Shown: in pieces, positions 1 through 10,925 of the stretch
How the letters are laid out: the number at the start of each line of letters is the position of its first letter
How positions within the stretch are numbered: position 1 is the stretch's first letter
NCBI GenBank assembly: GCA_030737835.1
Contig: JAUJYN010000050.1
Span: forward strand, 144,327-208,326
Length of the DNA: 64,000 nt
From: Acorus gramineus
Taxonomy: Eukaryota > Streptophyta > Magnoliopsida > Acorales > Acoraceae
Reading direction: 5' to 3'
Made by a program: the position numbers and the translations under genes
The notes under the pieces: generated by a model
The model's input: only the letters and a program-made list of their open reading frames with translations
The model's database searches: none
What the model was told of the DNA's origin: nothing

Positions 1-335
1 AGCGCCACGTCCCGCGAGTTGCAGAGACTATCAGCATCCCTTGTACCAGTATGTATTATTTTCCGTGCTTGGGCACGCGTTTGTGTTTTATTTGGATGTC
101 TTTGTATGTATATTGGGTCTCACAGGACATGTGATTATGTATGGAGTCTGTAGTGTGTTTTGATTACAGATTCAGTCTTTAGTTATCCGCATTTGGTGTA
201 TATATCATGTCAGCCCTGCTTTTGTTGTCTGTGTGTCATGTTGGTTGCTTGTGTATGATATATTATTGACCTCCTGTGTAGATTCTGATATTTTATATAC
301 ACTTGCCGCGTCTCGGGGACGCCCGGGGCGTGACA
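1..335 (+). repeat. 3' end of the 5' LTR
   Basis: The sequence ends in GGGGCGTGACA, the same terminus as the LTR ending at 6349, and is followed 7 bases later by a primer binding site. About 2.9 kb of this LTR should lie left of the window. Confidence 0.9.
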
Positions 336-342
336 AATAAGG

Positions 343-354
343 TGGTATCAGAGC
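343..354 (+). other. Primer binding site, initiator Met tRNA type
   Basis: TGGTATCAGAGC is complementary to the 3' end of plant initiator methionine tRNA and lies just inside the 5' LTR. It marks the start of minus-strand DNA synthesis. Confidence 0.9.
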
Positions 355-411
355 CTGGTCCTGTCAGAGCCAATGGTCTTCTTTCGTAGAGATGAGTCCT
401 AGGATTTTGAT

Positions 412-1685
412 ATGAGTATTCTGATCCTAGAGTCTGGTTTTCTTAGGATTGCTGATATGTCTCCTCGTGGAGGACGGCGCGGACATGGTCCCTCTCGACC
501 TTTGGAGGTTTCTGGACCTACTAGAGGCGAGGATGCTACTGGAGAGTCCACGGCTGTGAGGCCAGGATCGGCGCAGGAGCCTCCCACACGGGAACGTGCG
601 TTCGCTTGGACAGCGGATTCGGTGGAGACTCGGATCAAGGCACTGGAGGCCCAGACCAGAGTGTTGGTAGAGCAGGCGCGGGAGATCCGGGAGCTGAGGG
701 CGGCCCGTGATGCAGTTCCACAGGTCCCCTTGGCAGCAGATCCGTCTGTGGTACCCGAAGTACCCCCAGTCCCCGTGGTGATTCCAGCGGCGAGGGTTCA
801 GAATCCCCTGGCGAGGGAGGTTGGGCTAGAGGCTGCAGCGCGGTGCAGCAGAGTGGCCTCGCAGCCTTTTTGAAGCTCCATCCTCCCGAGTTCTATGGCC
901 AGTTGGCGGATCCCCTTGCCCCAGAGCGATGGTTGATGGAGGTGGAGGTGATCTTCTCGACCATGCTTTGCACCGATCGCCAGCGAGTCTCTCTGGCCAC
1001 CTTCATGCTGAAGGGTAGCGCTGCCGACTGGTGGGCTACCCGAGTGGTGGACATTCCAGAGGGAGTGGAGCAGCTTTCTTGGGTAGGATTCCGGAGGTAT
1101 TTCTTGGAGGAGTACTTCCCGTTCTCGGCGCAGCAGATCGTGGTGCAGGAGTTTGTGCGGTTGACGCAGGGCTCTATGTCTGTCGCCGACTACTCCACGC
1201 GCTTCACGAGGTTATCAAGATTCGCTCCAGCTTTGGTGTTGGACGAAGAGGCGCGGTGCCGCCGTTTCGAGCTTGGTCTCTGTAGCGCCATTCGGGTGCA
1301 TGTCTCCTCCCAGGCTTTCTCGAGGTTCTCGGACTTGGTGTCTCGGGCGAAGACAGTCGAGCGAGACCTAGGGATCATCAAAGGGGTTCCGACCCCATCT
1401 GCAAATCAGGGTCCTTCCGGGAGTCGGGACCAGGGGCAGCGCAAGAGGAAGAGGCCCCGCTTCGAGCAGTCAGCGGCTGCCTCTCCTCCAGCAAATGCGG
1501 TGCCAGTGTGGGATCCAGCACCCATTGCGGCAGTGCCCATTCAGTCCTGGCGACTAGAGAAGCGGCGCTGTTTCCATTGTCAGCACATCGGGCATATCAG
1601 ATACAATTGCCCTGATGCTGGCCGACCCTGTGTGCTACCTCAGCAGTGGCAGCCGGCGAGGCGTGCTCCTGCTCCTCTGCCGTAG
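412..1685 (+). pseudogene. gag: Gypsy gag (capsid and zinc knuckle), one frameshift
   Basis: This is the Gag structural protein of the retrotransposon. The first frame (412-873, ATG at 412 or more likely 457) gives a basic, Gly/Arg-rich N-terminus and a short helical stretch. The frame then shifts near 843-873 and continues to 1685. The second part has the retrotransposon gag core (PPEFYGQLADPLAPERWLME, then ADWW, EYFP, LTQGSMSVADY and RFAPALV) and a CCHC zinc knuckle, CFHCQHIGHIRYNC, near 1569-1610. The core resembles Tekay/Del chromovirus Gag. The frameshift means this copy makes no full Gag unless frameshifting occurs. Confidence 0.85.
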
Positions 1686-2547
1686 TTTGTTCAAGGCAGG
1701 GTTGCAGCGCTTTCGGCCGAGGAGGCGCAGGTTCCGGGCGTCATGGTTCGAGGTAATGTTTTGTTCCCTAGCTCCCTATGATTATATGTGTGTTGATTAC
1801 GGTTAAGCATGTGTGTGATGTCTTGTTGAGCGGGTAATGAGTGTGGTTGTTCAAGTTGAAGAGGCCGGGTTGTAGCCGTCCTGGCAGGAGGCTCTCATCC
1901 GTAGGTACCGCCGATGCAGTCGGAGGGGTACTGATCGTGGGAGTGTGTCAGGTAGGGGCTAACCCGAAAATGGATTAATGGATGGTGTCGCGAGCGTGGA
2001 ATCGCTCTCCCCTTCGTTGGATTCGCGTAGTACAGCCCCGGCGTTAGACAGGCTCCCGGTCAGAGGACCAGGCGAGCTACGGAGCTGGGAGAGGCTACCG
2101 GTGGACCAGGGGTAGAGAGCGGTCTAAGTCTCTCCCAAAGTCCCAATATGTCTCCTGATGGGAGTGAGGGTGTGGATGAGACAAAGACGCGTCAACTCGT
2201 GACCCAAATTGTTGATTCGACCATTCCCGATGAGGTTGGGTCCGGTCTTGAGAAGGATGTTGAATGACATCGTTGAGTGATCATCTAGAGGTAGATGATC
2301 TGGAAGGATTAGTGGTGTTCTTTTAAATGATGTCTTCTTTCAGTGTTCCTTTCTGGATTAAGGGGCCTTGTGAGGTCGGCGTTGGAACCCGGGCTAGGGT
2401 ACTTCGTGTTCCTTGTTTGGTTGTCGGGGTATCCTATATCGGGATTTCATGGTGCCCTCCCGAGGTTTCTTTTCCCAGGCAAGGGATACCATGGAAGCAT
2501 CAGATAGATGAGAGATCAAGTGCGAGTTTTGGTTAGAGGTTAAGGCC
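1686..2547 (+). repeat. Rearranged LTR-like filler in place of protease and RT
   Basis: After a few residues in frame with gag the coding sequence stops. Bases about 1970-2200 resemble the LTR at about 5260-5530 (shared CCCTTCGTTGGAT, GCGTTAGACAGG, TACGGAG, TATCGGTGGACC-like and AGTCCCAATAT words). Bases about 2350-2480 resemble 5030-5145 (GGGGCCTTG, GTGTTCCTTGTTTGGTTGTC). The two blocks are in the opposite order to the LTR, so this is not simply a truncated LTR. Protease and the RT palm are absent. Confidence 0.6.
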
Positions 2548-2853
2548 TTTGGGCTGGGTGATTTCTGGTGAAGGCATATCTGTGGACCCGGGTAAGACGC
2601 TTGCTATGTCGAATTGGCGTAGGCCGTCGAACCCCGCAGGGATTCGGAGCTTCCCGAGTTTGGCGGGTTATTGCAGGAAGCTTGACGAGGGTCTCTCGAA
2701 GATAGCTGTTCCTCTTAACCGCCTTACTCGGAAGGATGTCCGGTTCGAGTGGTCCCTGTCTTGCGAGGAGAGCTTCCTGGAGTTTTATCGGAGGCTCACC
2801 TCAGCGCCAATTCTTACCTCTCCATCTTGGAGTGGTGGGTTCGCAGTGGGATA
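2548..2853 (+). pseudogene. pol: Remnant of Gypsy RT thumb and start of RNase H
   Basis: About 100 residues resemble the chromovirus segment between the reverse transcriptase palm and RNase H: GWVISGEGISVDPGK, then IRSF, LAGYCRKL, LSKIAVPLNRLTRKDVRFEW, CEESF and TSAPILTSPS. The catalytic RT motifs are absent, and the frame is lost after about 2853 where RNase H should continue. It is a leftover of a deleted pol. Confidence 0.8.
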
Positions 2854-2918
2854 AGGTGTGTCCACGATCCTGCTCACGTCGTCCCGTTCGAGCTGCTCGT
2901 CTCTGAGCCGGACAGTCA

Positions 2919-3083
2919 TTCGTGGAGCAGTTGATTGAGACCATGGACCGCCGCGTGAGGAGGCTCTGCACCAAGACCGTCCAGTTGGTCGAGGTGCGAT
3001 GGCAGCACCGTTCCGGTGTCAAGGACACATGGAAGCTCATGGATGCCAGGTGTGACGCGTATCCGCATCTTTTCTCCTCCTAG
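2919..3083 (+). pseudogene. pol: Remnant C-terminus of Gypsy pol (chromo-like tail)
   Basis: A 54-codon frame ends at TAG 3081-3083. It matches the extreme C-terminus of Tekay-type polyproteins: repeated basic residues, KTVQLVEVRWQ, then DTWKLMD and YPHLF before the stop. Its place just before the polypurine tract fits. Integrase and most of RNase H are deleted between here and 2853. Confidence 0.75.
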
Positions 3084-3116
3084 ATGTTTTTGCATATTTT
3101 GAGGACAAAATTTCCT

Positions 3117-3129
3117 AAGGGGGGAAGAA
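3117..3129 (+). other. Polypurine tract
   Basis: AAGGGGGGAAGAA lies directly before the TG start of the 3' LTR and would prime plus-strand synthesis. Confidence 0.85.
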
Positions 3130-3392
3130 TGTTATATATGTGTCACTTTTTAGCCTGCTGGTAACCGTTGGAGCGTTCTGGCAGTTTTTCGTTTTTTTCG
3201 ATTTTCGATCGGAACCGCTAATTTTTGGACTGTTAGCTATCGTCCTGAGTTAGAGGACTCCGATTGAAAATCTAACTGCATATTTGGTGTCCTGGTGCCG
3301 TTTTAGACCTCTCACGAAAATTTCGTTGAATTCCGGTAACGTTTCTGAAATTTCGCAGTTCCGGGGCGTATCTGGGTTTTTAAGTCGCACAC

Positions 3393-3400
3393 TATATAAG
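3393..3400 (+). promoter_or_regulatory. TATA box of the LTR promoter
   Basis: TATATAAG lies about 260 bases into the LTR. The related solo LTR has CTATATAAATG at the same place (about 33389). This puts the likely start of transcription near 3425, giving a short U3 and a very long R-U5. Confidence 0.55.
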
Positions 3401-3789
3401 GATGGGATCTAATTTTCGAGGTACTGTTCATCTTCCCTACCAAATGAGTTTTTCTCTCTCCCCTCTCTCTTTTTCTCACTTTTGACCCCCCTAGAGTCCT
3501 CAAAGCTTAAAACCTAAAGCATAGGAAGTGTAGATCGGGTCCCGATCTACACCCCGGTGCTTTCAAATTCGAATTCCTGCGGGATTTGCCCCTCCGTCCC
3601 CCCTCTCTTCTTCCCTGATTTGAGCCATATCGGTGGTGGAGGTAGATCCGGGCGTTAGAAGCCTTTCGAGGGAGGTTTCGGTGCGTGGAGAGCAACCGGA
3701 CTTCGCTTCCTCCCCTTGGTAAGCCTCTTTTCCTCTCTTTTCTTGCATAGATGTATGCTAGGGGGATGGATTTGGGGTTGGGTGGCTGT

Positions 3790-4560
3790 GGGTGGCCGTC
3801 GGAGTGGTGGTCGGAGGCCATTGGTGGCCGGAGGTGGGTGGTAGGGGAGCTCGGGCTGGCAGGCAGGCAGCAGCAGCAGGCGGAGCATTAGCAGGCGCAG
3901 GAGGCAGGGCCACTGGCAGGGCGCGCGCGTGCGTGCGCGCGGGCGTGCGCGCGGGTGGCGCTGGGCGCTGGGTGCTGGGCACTGGGCGTGGGCGTTGGGC
4001 GCTGGGTGCTGGGTCGCGGGTGCTGGGCGCTGGGCGCTGGCGGGCGCAGTCAGGCGCGCAGTCGCGCGCGGGTGCGGTGGCGCGGGTGCGCGGGTGCGCG
4101 CGGAGTGGTCGCGCGGGTGCGCGCGGGTGCTGGCGCGAGCGGGGGCGTGCGCGGGAGTGCGCGCGGGCGCGCGCGGGCGTGCGCGCGAGCGTGCGCGCGC
4201 GCGGGCAGGGCGCCTGGGCATTGTGCCTGTGTGCTGGGCAGGGTGCCTGGGCATGCGCCTGGGCGCGGTGCTGGGGACCAGTGCGCGCGGAGCTGGGGAC
4301 CAGTGCGTGCGCGTGCTGGGGCGGGCGTGCAGTGCGCGCGGGGGCGCGCTGGGCTGGACGCGCGGTGCGCGCGAGCGTGCGCGTGCGTGCGGCGGTGCGT
4401 CGGGGCGCGCGGGCCGGCGTGCGACAGTGCGCCGGTGGTGTCTGGGTGTGCGGGCTGGGCTCGGCAGTGCGCCTTGGCGCGCGGGCCGAGGCTCGGCTGT
4501 GCGCTCGGGGCGGGTGGCCGTGCGTGCGGCTGCCCGGTGGGTTCGGGAGTGAGTCGGGAT
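3790..4560 (+). repeat. GC-rich alternating CG/TG low-complexity island in the LTR
   Basis: About 770 bases consist largely of GCGCGCG, GTGCGTGCG and CTGGGCGCTGGG words, in sharp contrast to the AT-rich host DNA. Equivalent islands of different length sit at the same place in the other LTRs (about 16050-16590, 31460-32000 and 33900-34410). Alternating purine/pyrimidine tracts of this kind can adopt Z-DNA. Confidence 0.8.
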
Positions 4561-5465
4561 GCTCGGATACACGTGCGTACGGGCCGTATGTACGTTTATC
4601 CGAGTGTTGGGTATTTTAGATGTATTTTTGGGTATTTTAAGCATTGTTCTCACCATATTGAATGCCTATCTTGCAGGTTTGGACGGACGGTCGCGCGACG
4701 ACCCAGTTAGGGGTGAGTGGGACAATCCAACCCAGTAGAGAGGCGTTATACGCACTTGGGCGTATACCGACCTCTCCTAGGGCACCATGGATAAATATTG
4801 ACATATTGTAATATGTATATCATGCGAGCATGATTAAATTGTAGAATGCATGTTACCCTAGACTTTGCATGTTAGGGACTTGCACCCTTAGGGTTTGTGT
4901 ATGAGCCATGCAGCATGTCCCCTGGTTCCATGTTAGAAAGCCCGGCCGATGCATGTGCCCTACTAGTTTATTTATTAAATTAAATGCTAGTAAATGTTAA
5001 AATGCATGTTATAGTGAATATTATAGGGGAGGGGCCTTGCGAGGACAGCGGTGAGACCCGGGTTAGGGTACACCGTGTTCCTTGTTTGGTTGTCGGGGTG
5101 TCCTATAACGGGAACTCAGCTGCCCTCCCGAGTTTCTTTCCCCAACGATATTCCACCTTGTTATAACCTTATGCATGTTCCCCGCATCGTAGTTATGCGC
5201 CCTGGTGGGTTCTGAGGAATTCAGAACATTAGTGTTGTTATGATGTGGGATCCGAGTGGATCATATGCGATGGATAGGCTGTTCTGTTCCCTTCGTTGGA
5301 TCCTTTAGAGACTACCTCAGCGTTAGACAGGTTGTCCCGTGCAGGGGCTCCCAGTAGTAGGCGCCTCATGATTTAGTGAAGGACTGTGCTGAACGTGGGA
5401 GTGGCCAAATGACCTACGGAGTGAGGAGAGACTATCGGTGGACCAAGGGTGACCAACAGCCTAGT

Positions 5466-5815
5466 CAGTCCCAAGAGCCTATGTCACCCGTTGTAGGGTG
5501 AGGGTGAGGGTGTAGTGGGTTGGCGATGAGCGACCCGTTGGATTTGTCTATGGATGATTGTCAGTCCCAATATCCTATGTCACTCCTGTTGAGGGGTGAG
5601 GGTGAGGGTGTAGTAGGTTGGCGATAGCGACCTGCTGGATTGGTGTAGTAAGTCCCAATATCCTTGGTCACCCATTGAGGGTGAGGGTGAGGGTGTAGCG
5701 GGTTGGCGGAAGCGACCCGCTGGTTTTGTGTTGATTAGTCCCAACATCCTTGGTCACCCATTGAGGGTGAGGGTGAGGGTGTAGTGGGTTGGCGGTAGCG
5801 ACCCACTAGTTGAGG
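5466..5815 (+). repeat. 86-bp minisatellite in the LTR, four copies
   Basis: The unit starts AGTCCCAATATCC and contains GAGGGTGAGGGTGAGGGTGT followed by a short palindrome-like pair such as AGCGGGTTGGCG and AGCGACCCGCT. Two to three units occur in the solo LTRs (about 15000-15130 and 35345-35530), so copy number varies among LTRs. Confidence 0.75.
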
Positions 5816-6349
5816 AATTGTTGATTATTGGTGGCTATGGTAAATGTGGTTGTGGATGTTAAGGTTTATCTGGTTGTGGTCAATATTGTCTGTGATGCAT
5901 GGGTTGTGCCGTTCACTGAGCGTGTGGCTCACCCCTCGCATAATATTTTCTCTACAGTGTCATCTGAGTCGGATCCAGAGGAGGAGCTCCCCGAGGGACT
6001 TCATCAGTAGCGGAGTAGCGCCACGTCCCGCGAGTGCCAGAGGTTATCAGCATCCCTTCTTGACCATATGTATTGTATTTCCGTGCTTGGGCACGCGTTG
6101 TGTTGTATTTGGATGTCTTTGTATGTATATTGGCTCTCACAGGACATGTGATTATGTATGGAGTCTGTAGTGTGTTTTGATTACAGATTCAGTCTTTAGT
6201 TATCCGCATTTAGTGTATATATCATGTCAGCCCTGCTTTTGTTGTCGGTGTGTCATGATTGCTTGTGTATGATATATTATTGACCTCATGTGTAGATTCT
6301 GATATTTTATATACACTTGCCGCGTCTCGGGGACGCCCGGGGCGTGACA

Positions 6350-7964
6350 CTTTTGATGCATCATTAGCCATTATGGTGTTTAACACCAAAGATGAATAAC
6401 ATTCATAAAGGCATTCCAAGACATATTTGACCCTTTCAATCACTTCATCAACTTTGCTGGTAGAATAAAACTTTGCAAGGGAGTACTTAACATACTTAAG
6501 CTTATAACAAGGATCTAAAATCACCGCAATGAGCAAAAAATGATTCATTTTATCAATGCTGCAATATTTATCAAACTTTGCCTTCATTTCTTTAGTCATG
6601 GTACGAAGGAGCACATCATCAGAATTCAAATATTTCAGCAACAAAGATTGAACCCCATTCACTTCACGGAAATAAGAATTAGAAGTGACATACTTTGACC
6701 CAGATACACGGTTTGTGGCAATGTAGAAGCGCTCTAAAAACTTGAGTAAATGCTTGGCTATCAACCAATCCTCTTCCATTGGAACTCCTTTGCTCTCCTT
6801 CCTATTATCTGCATCAAACACAAAATTCACATCTTGCTCCTCCAAACGCTCAAAAGCTTTTTGATATTCAATTGCTGATTGTAACATAAAGTAAGTAGAA
6901 TTCCATCTAGTTGGAACATCTAAACACAATGATTTGGTACATGTGATTTTTTCCTCACTAACACATTTCTTGAATATTTGTAATCTTGAAGGAGAACTCC
7001 GCACATACTTCACACTTTCTCGAATGCGAATGACTGATCCGCTGACTTCATCAATACCTTCTTTCACAATGAGGTTCAAAATATGAGCAAAACATCTCAC
7101 ATGAAAGAATTCACCATTCAACAACAATGCATTCCTCTTGTTCAATTTCATTTTTAGATTTCTTATAGCGACATCATTAGAACTTACATTATCAACTGTC
7201 AATGTAGATACATTTTCAATTCCCCAATCCAACAAACACGTTTCCACTGCTTGTGCAATAGCCTCACCACGATATGGAGTTGGAAGAACATGAAAGTAAA
7301 TTATTTTCTTTTGCAACTTCCAATCTTTATCGATATAGTGTGCAGTGAGACACATATATCCAAGATTATTGATGGAAGTCCACAAATCAGTAGTGAGGCA
7401 TACTCGAGAAATTGATGCATCAAAAATTGACTTTAACTTTCCTCTTTCAATGGAATAAAGCTCAATGCAATCTTTTGTTATTGTGGTTCTTGACATCAAT
7501 TGAAATCTTGGTTGTAACACAGCACAAAATCTTTTAAACCCCTCTTTCTCCACGAAACTAAAAGGCAACTCATCAGCAATAATCATATGAGCAAGTTCTC
7601 TACGGCATGCATCTTGATCAAATTTCCAACTAGCAACATGTCTTTGATTCTCTCCAACAGCTAATAAAGATAACAATTTCTGTTTTGGATCTTTGTTACT
7701 GTATGGATATTTATCACACTTTTCCAAATGTCTGTTAAGTGTGCTTGTTCCCATTGAACTGTTACACTTTAAAGTATGAGAACAATAATTGCATGATGCA
7801 TACTCATCCTTCTGCCCATCTTCTTTTTTCAGCTTTGTGAAATGCTCCCATACCTTAGATTTTACCTTGTAAGGTTTCTTGCGCTTACTACTTTCTTCTG
7901 TGTCATTTGGCGCACTTGCTTGGGTAGGCTGAGACTGCTGAGTAGTTTCTTCAGTGCCAGACAT
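6350..7964 (-). pseudogene. hAT transposase (BED zinc finger, RNase H-like), cut by LTR
   Basis: The protein would bind element ends and catalyse cut-and-paste transposition. ATG is at 7964, shortly after a 3' splice site (TTTTTGCAG). About 538 residues are open. A BED zinc finger (CNYC with a distal H and C, residues about 50-80) comes first. The catalytic core follows with LTTDLWTS and LTVDNVSSND, which hold the first two acidic residues, then RCFAHILNLIV and DVPTRWNSTYF. The frame runs directly into the LTR at 6349, so the C-terminal dimerisation (hATC) domain is separated. Apart from that insertion no stop or frameshift is seen, so the host element was fairly young when hit. Confidence 0.9.
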
Positions 7965-7976
7965 TTTTAAACTACC

Positions 7977-9076
7977 CTGCAAAAAGAAAAAAATATAGTT
8001 TTATTCAGTATATACTACTATAGAGAGCATAAATTGCATACCATTTATATTTTACCATGCTAACAACTAGCAAGAGTCCAGATTAAATCCAAACACATGT
8101 CATAAAATTAGAAATATATATATTCCAATACATAGGAGATTTGAGTTTTAAAAACAAGATGTACTTGAAAAATTGAATCTTAGGATTTTTATTTACTTGA
8201 AGAAAAAAAAGATGCCCAACAATTTCATTTCATTTTAAATGCTTTTAAAACAACACATCAAGCAAAAGCACACAAACTGATGAAAGAGTTTGATCACTCA
8301 AGCAGCCAATGAATATATCAATAAGCAATCATTTTGGCTTGTCAAGAATAAACCCTAACCAACAAGAGTCATCTTCATCTAAGCTTTTGTAAAACCAAAT
8401 GAAATATGAACTTAATAGAATCACAAAGCTAAAACCATTCACCATTAATTCATCAGATGAAGCATGAATTTCAATATTCACAAAGCAAAATCCATTTAAA
8501 AAAAATCAGTGTTGAAATTTGAATGGTTGTCCCCTTAATTTTTTTTTTAAATAAACAAATATTTTGTATATAAAAAACTCATCTTCATCTAAGCTTTTGT
8601 AAAAAAAAAAAATCCATAAAACCCAAATCAATAACCAAACAAAATAACAAATACCCAACAATAATGAAATCACATAAACAAGTCTCAACAAAGTGAACGA
8701 ACCTCTCTTTTTGCGTCGACGGTCAGGCGGCGTGGATCGGTGAACGTCGGGCGGTCGGCGAGGGCTGAGGGCCGTCGAGAGTCGGGGAGGGTCGGGCGGT
8801 CGGTGAGGGTCGCCCGGTCGGTGAGGCCGTGAGGATTGGAGATTTGGAATCTTGACTCTTGAAGAGAGGTTTGAGTGTTTGACGGCAGTGAGTGAAAGGG
8901 GTATTGGATATTTGGATGAAAAGGGCTATGATTTTTCCATATCAAAGATGGAGGGTTGAGATTTAACCCCTCTAAAAATAATATGCGGGTTCGGGTTCAA
9001 CTCGGCCAACTTGAGACGCAAACCCGAACCCGACCCACATTGGGTTCGGGTTCAACCCGCCCAAGTTGCACCCCTA
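7977..9076 (-). other. hAT 5' region: probable 5'UTR intron, leader and terminal repeats
   Basis: A polypyrimidine tract and CAG at 7977-7979 look like the acceptor of an intron in the 5' UTR. The GC-rich stretch 8700-8830, with repeated GGTCGGGCGGTCGG-like words, probably belongs to the first exon. No coding sequence is recognised here. Confidence 0.45.
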
Positions 9077-9465
9077 AGTATATGTTGTGAAAATTTCATC
9101 AGTTGTAGAAATTTTGGTTTTTGAGGGTGTTATTTGTGTAGAGTTGGATTTTAAAAGGATGGTACTTTGTTTAGGTAAAGACTGATACGAGAATAAAAAT
9201 ATGAAAGGCATGAGATATTCACAATGCTAAAAATCTATGTTATGTTAAAAGATAAAAAAAAGTGTTATGTTAAAAGATAAAAAAAAGAGATATTCACAAT
9301 GCTAGAATAAAAGTCCATGAGAATCCCACTCATTTGGGTGGGATTTTGAAATGATTTTTTCCTTTATATTTCTCTCTAAAGTCCACAAAAATCCATGACT
9401 TATGAAAGTCTTCACAAATCCTATTTAAATTGAATAACACATGACAAAATGTATACTATGAGGAG
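9077..9465. other. AT-rich spacer, no gene seen
   Basis: There is nothing recognisable apart from a short direct repeat of TTAAAAGATAAAAAAAAG around 9241-9290. Confidence 0.5.
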
Positions 9466-9790
9466 TCTTAATCAAATAACGTTGGACTTTTTATCCACAA
9501 AATAATGTCTCCATCGAATAATGCTAGATTTTTATCAATGAAATAATATCTCAATCAAATAACGTTGGACTTTTTTTCCACGAAATGATGTCTCAATAGA
9601 ATAACCATGGACTTTATGTCCATGAAATAATATCTCGATTGAACAATGGACTTTATGTCCACAAAATAATGTTTCAATAAAAAAACCCTGGACTTTTTGT
9701 CCACAAAATAATGTTTCAATTGAATAACGCTCGACTTTTTGTCCATGAACCAATGTCCTGATTGAATAACACAAGATTTACAAATCCATG
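9466..9790. repeat. Tandem repeat of about 50 bp, six to seven copies
   Basis: The unit is built around GACTTTTTGTCCACAAAATAA, with variants, followed by TGTCTCAATTGAATAACG. Each unit holds a small inverted pair (GGACTTT..GTCC). The units are diverged, so the array is old. Open frames through it only reflect the repeat. Confidence 0.8.
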
Positions 9791-9989
9791 GACATGGACA
9801 TTTTGTACGTGAAAATCCTAATTAACTACCCCCCTGTAATAGTCTTCTCTCTTTTGTTTTATATTTATAAGGTGAAAAAAAATACATAGTTTGTCTGTCT
9901 GTCTGCGGCTTCTTTTTCTTCTCCACCTAAAACAGAATTTGTGCTTAGGTTTCATTCCTTGTTTTGCATTTGTTATAATTTTTTATTAT

Positions 9990-10925
9990 TGAATTTGGTG
10001 ATAGATGTTAAATCTGACAACCTATGGTATGGCCTTTATTACAATTTTTTATTGTATGTGACGTTTAATCTTAAATTATTTTACATTGGTACCGAAAGTT
10101 AGTTACATTTCAAACTATTATTTTGGATTTATATACATTATTTTTCAAAAGTCAATGACATGTTAATTTAATATAAAGATGCATTATATGTGAAAGTCAG
10201 TTACATTTGTGGAATGTAACTAACTTTAATTGTTATATATTATAACAAACATCAGTTACATTTACAAATGTAATTGATTTTTAATGCAATTTATTGTTAA
10301 ACTTAAGTTACATTTTATAAATGTAACAGACTTTTATTCTAAACTTTTGTTTCATACTGTGATTTGTGTTTTATTTTTGCATTCATCGAAAAGAAACTTT
10401 GCATCCATCGCAAATATTTTGTTTGACGATTGGAATCGTATAATTATCAAATTAACAATAATGTTTCAAAAAATAATTTAAAAATGTTGATTATTCCTTG
10501 TAGCCATCGTTGTCTGGTTAAATGAGAGGTCGTGAACAAAAAGTTGATCTTTTTCGGTGTTTTGACATAATGGGATGGGTTTTTTGAATGATTTTATTTT
10601 TTTAGTGTTTTTTTTTAAGAAACCCTAGAGGATTTGAATTTTGGTCTTATTTTTACGAATGTAATGAATGGTTTTTTTTTTTTTTTTGACATGGTTTTGA
10701 TAAAACTAGGTTTCCCAAAATGGAATAGGTAGATTTGTTTTTCGGAAAAAGTTATGATGAGTTTAATGAGGGAGGAAAATGTGGAATTTAAATTAGAGTA
10801 ATATTGTATTTTACATTTTTAACATTTTTTAAAAGTCAAACAAGTAACCAATGAGAGAATAACACCTTATGGGGCTTATCAATGGGGCCTAAATAGTGGG
10901 GCCTATGTAGCAGAACTCAAAATTG
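9990..10925. mobile_element. MULE-derived remnant related to the 42-50 kb element
   Basis: The right end (about 10835-10925) matches the right end of the large MULE (about 49965-50044): ACCAATGAGAG, then CATGGGGCTT/TATGGGGCTT, GTGGGGC and GGGGCCTA. The interior (10080-10330) carries the same dense TTACATTT/AAATGTAA motifs. No transposase reading frame remains, and the left end is not defined. Confidence 0.55.

Larger units (their letters stand above)
1..6349 (+). mobile_element. Non-autonomous Gypsy (Tekay-like) LTR retrotransposon, gag-only
   Basis: The order is a partial 5' LTR (1-335), primer binding site, gag, a rearranged stretch without most of pol, a polypurine tract and a full 3' LTR (3130-6349). 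The two LTR ends that can be compared (1-335 and about 6014-6349) are roughly 94 percent alike by eye, so they belong to one insertion. The internal part is only 2.8 kb, too short for gag plus pol, and resembles the TR-GAG class (LTR elements that keep only gag). It interrupts the hAT transposase gene on its right. The start of the 5' LTR and the left target duplication lie outside the window. Confidence 0.85.
3130..6349 (+). repeat. 3' LTR (3.2 kb), Tekay-like
   Basis: The LTR runs from TGTTATATATGTGTCAC to GGGGCGTGACA, with TG/CA termini, and is followed directly by the hAT transposase reading frame. It holds a TATA box near 3393, a strongly GC-rich alternating CG/TG island (about 3790-4560) and a fourfold 86-bp minisatellite (5466-5815). 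Four LTR copies of this family are in the window, two of them solo and one truncated. Long open frames on both strands inside it are low-complexity artefacts. Confidence 0.9.
6350..9076 (-). mobile_element. hAT DNA transposon (Ac-like), interrupted by the LTR element
   Basis: It contains a BED-finger hAT transposase gene on the minus strand and a right terminus reading, on the minus strand, TAGGGGTGCAACTTGGGCGG, a typical plant hAT end. Subterminal GGGTTCGGGTTCAACCCG words at 8990-9060 look like transposase-binding repeats. The other end was displaced by the retrotransposon and lies left of the window, so the target duplication cannot be checked. Confidence 0.8.

Noticed and set aside
3655-4710. 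Several long open frames on both strands (up to 333 codons) in the LTR
   Set aside because: They overlap on both strands and in several frames and encode Arg/Ala/Pro/Gly low complexity. They follow from the GC-rich repeat composition, not from selection.
9535-9774. Repetitive small protein on the minus strand
   Set aside because: Only the translation of the 50-bp minisatellite.
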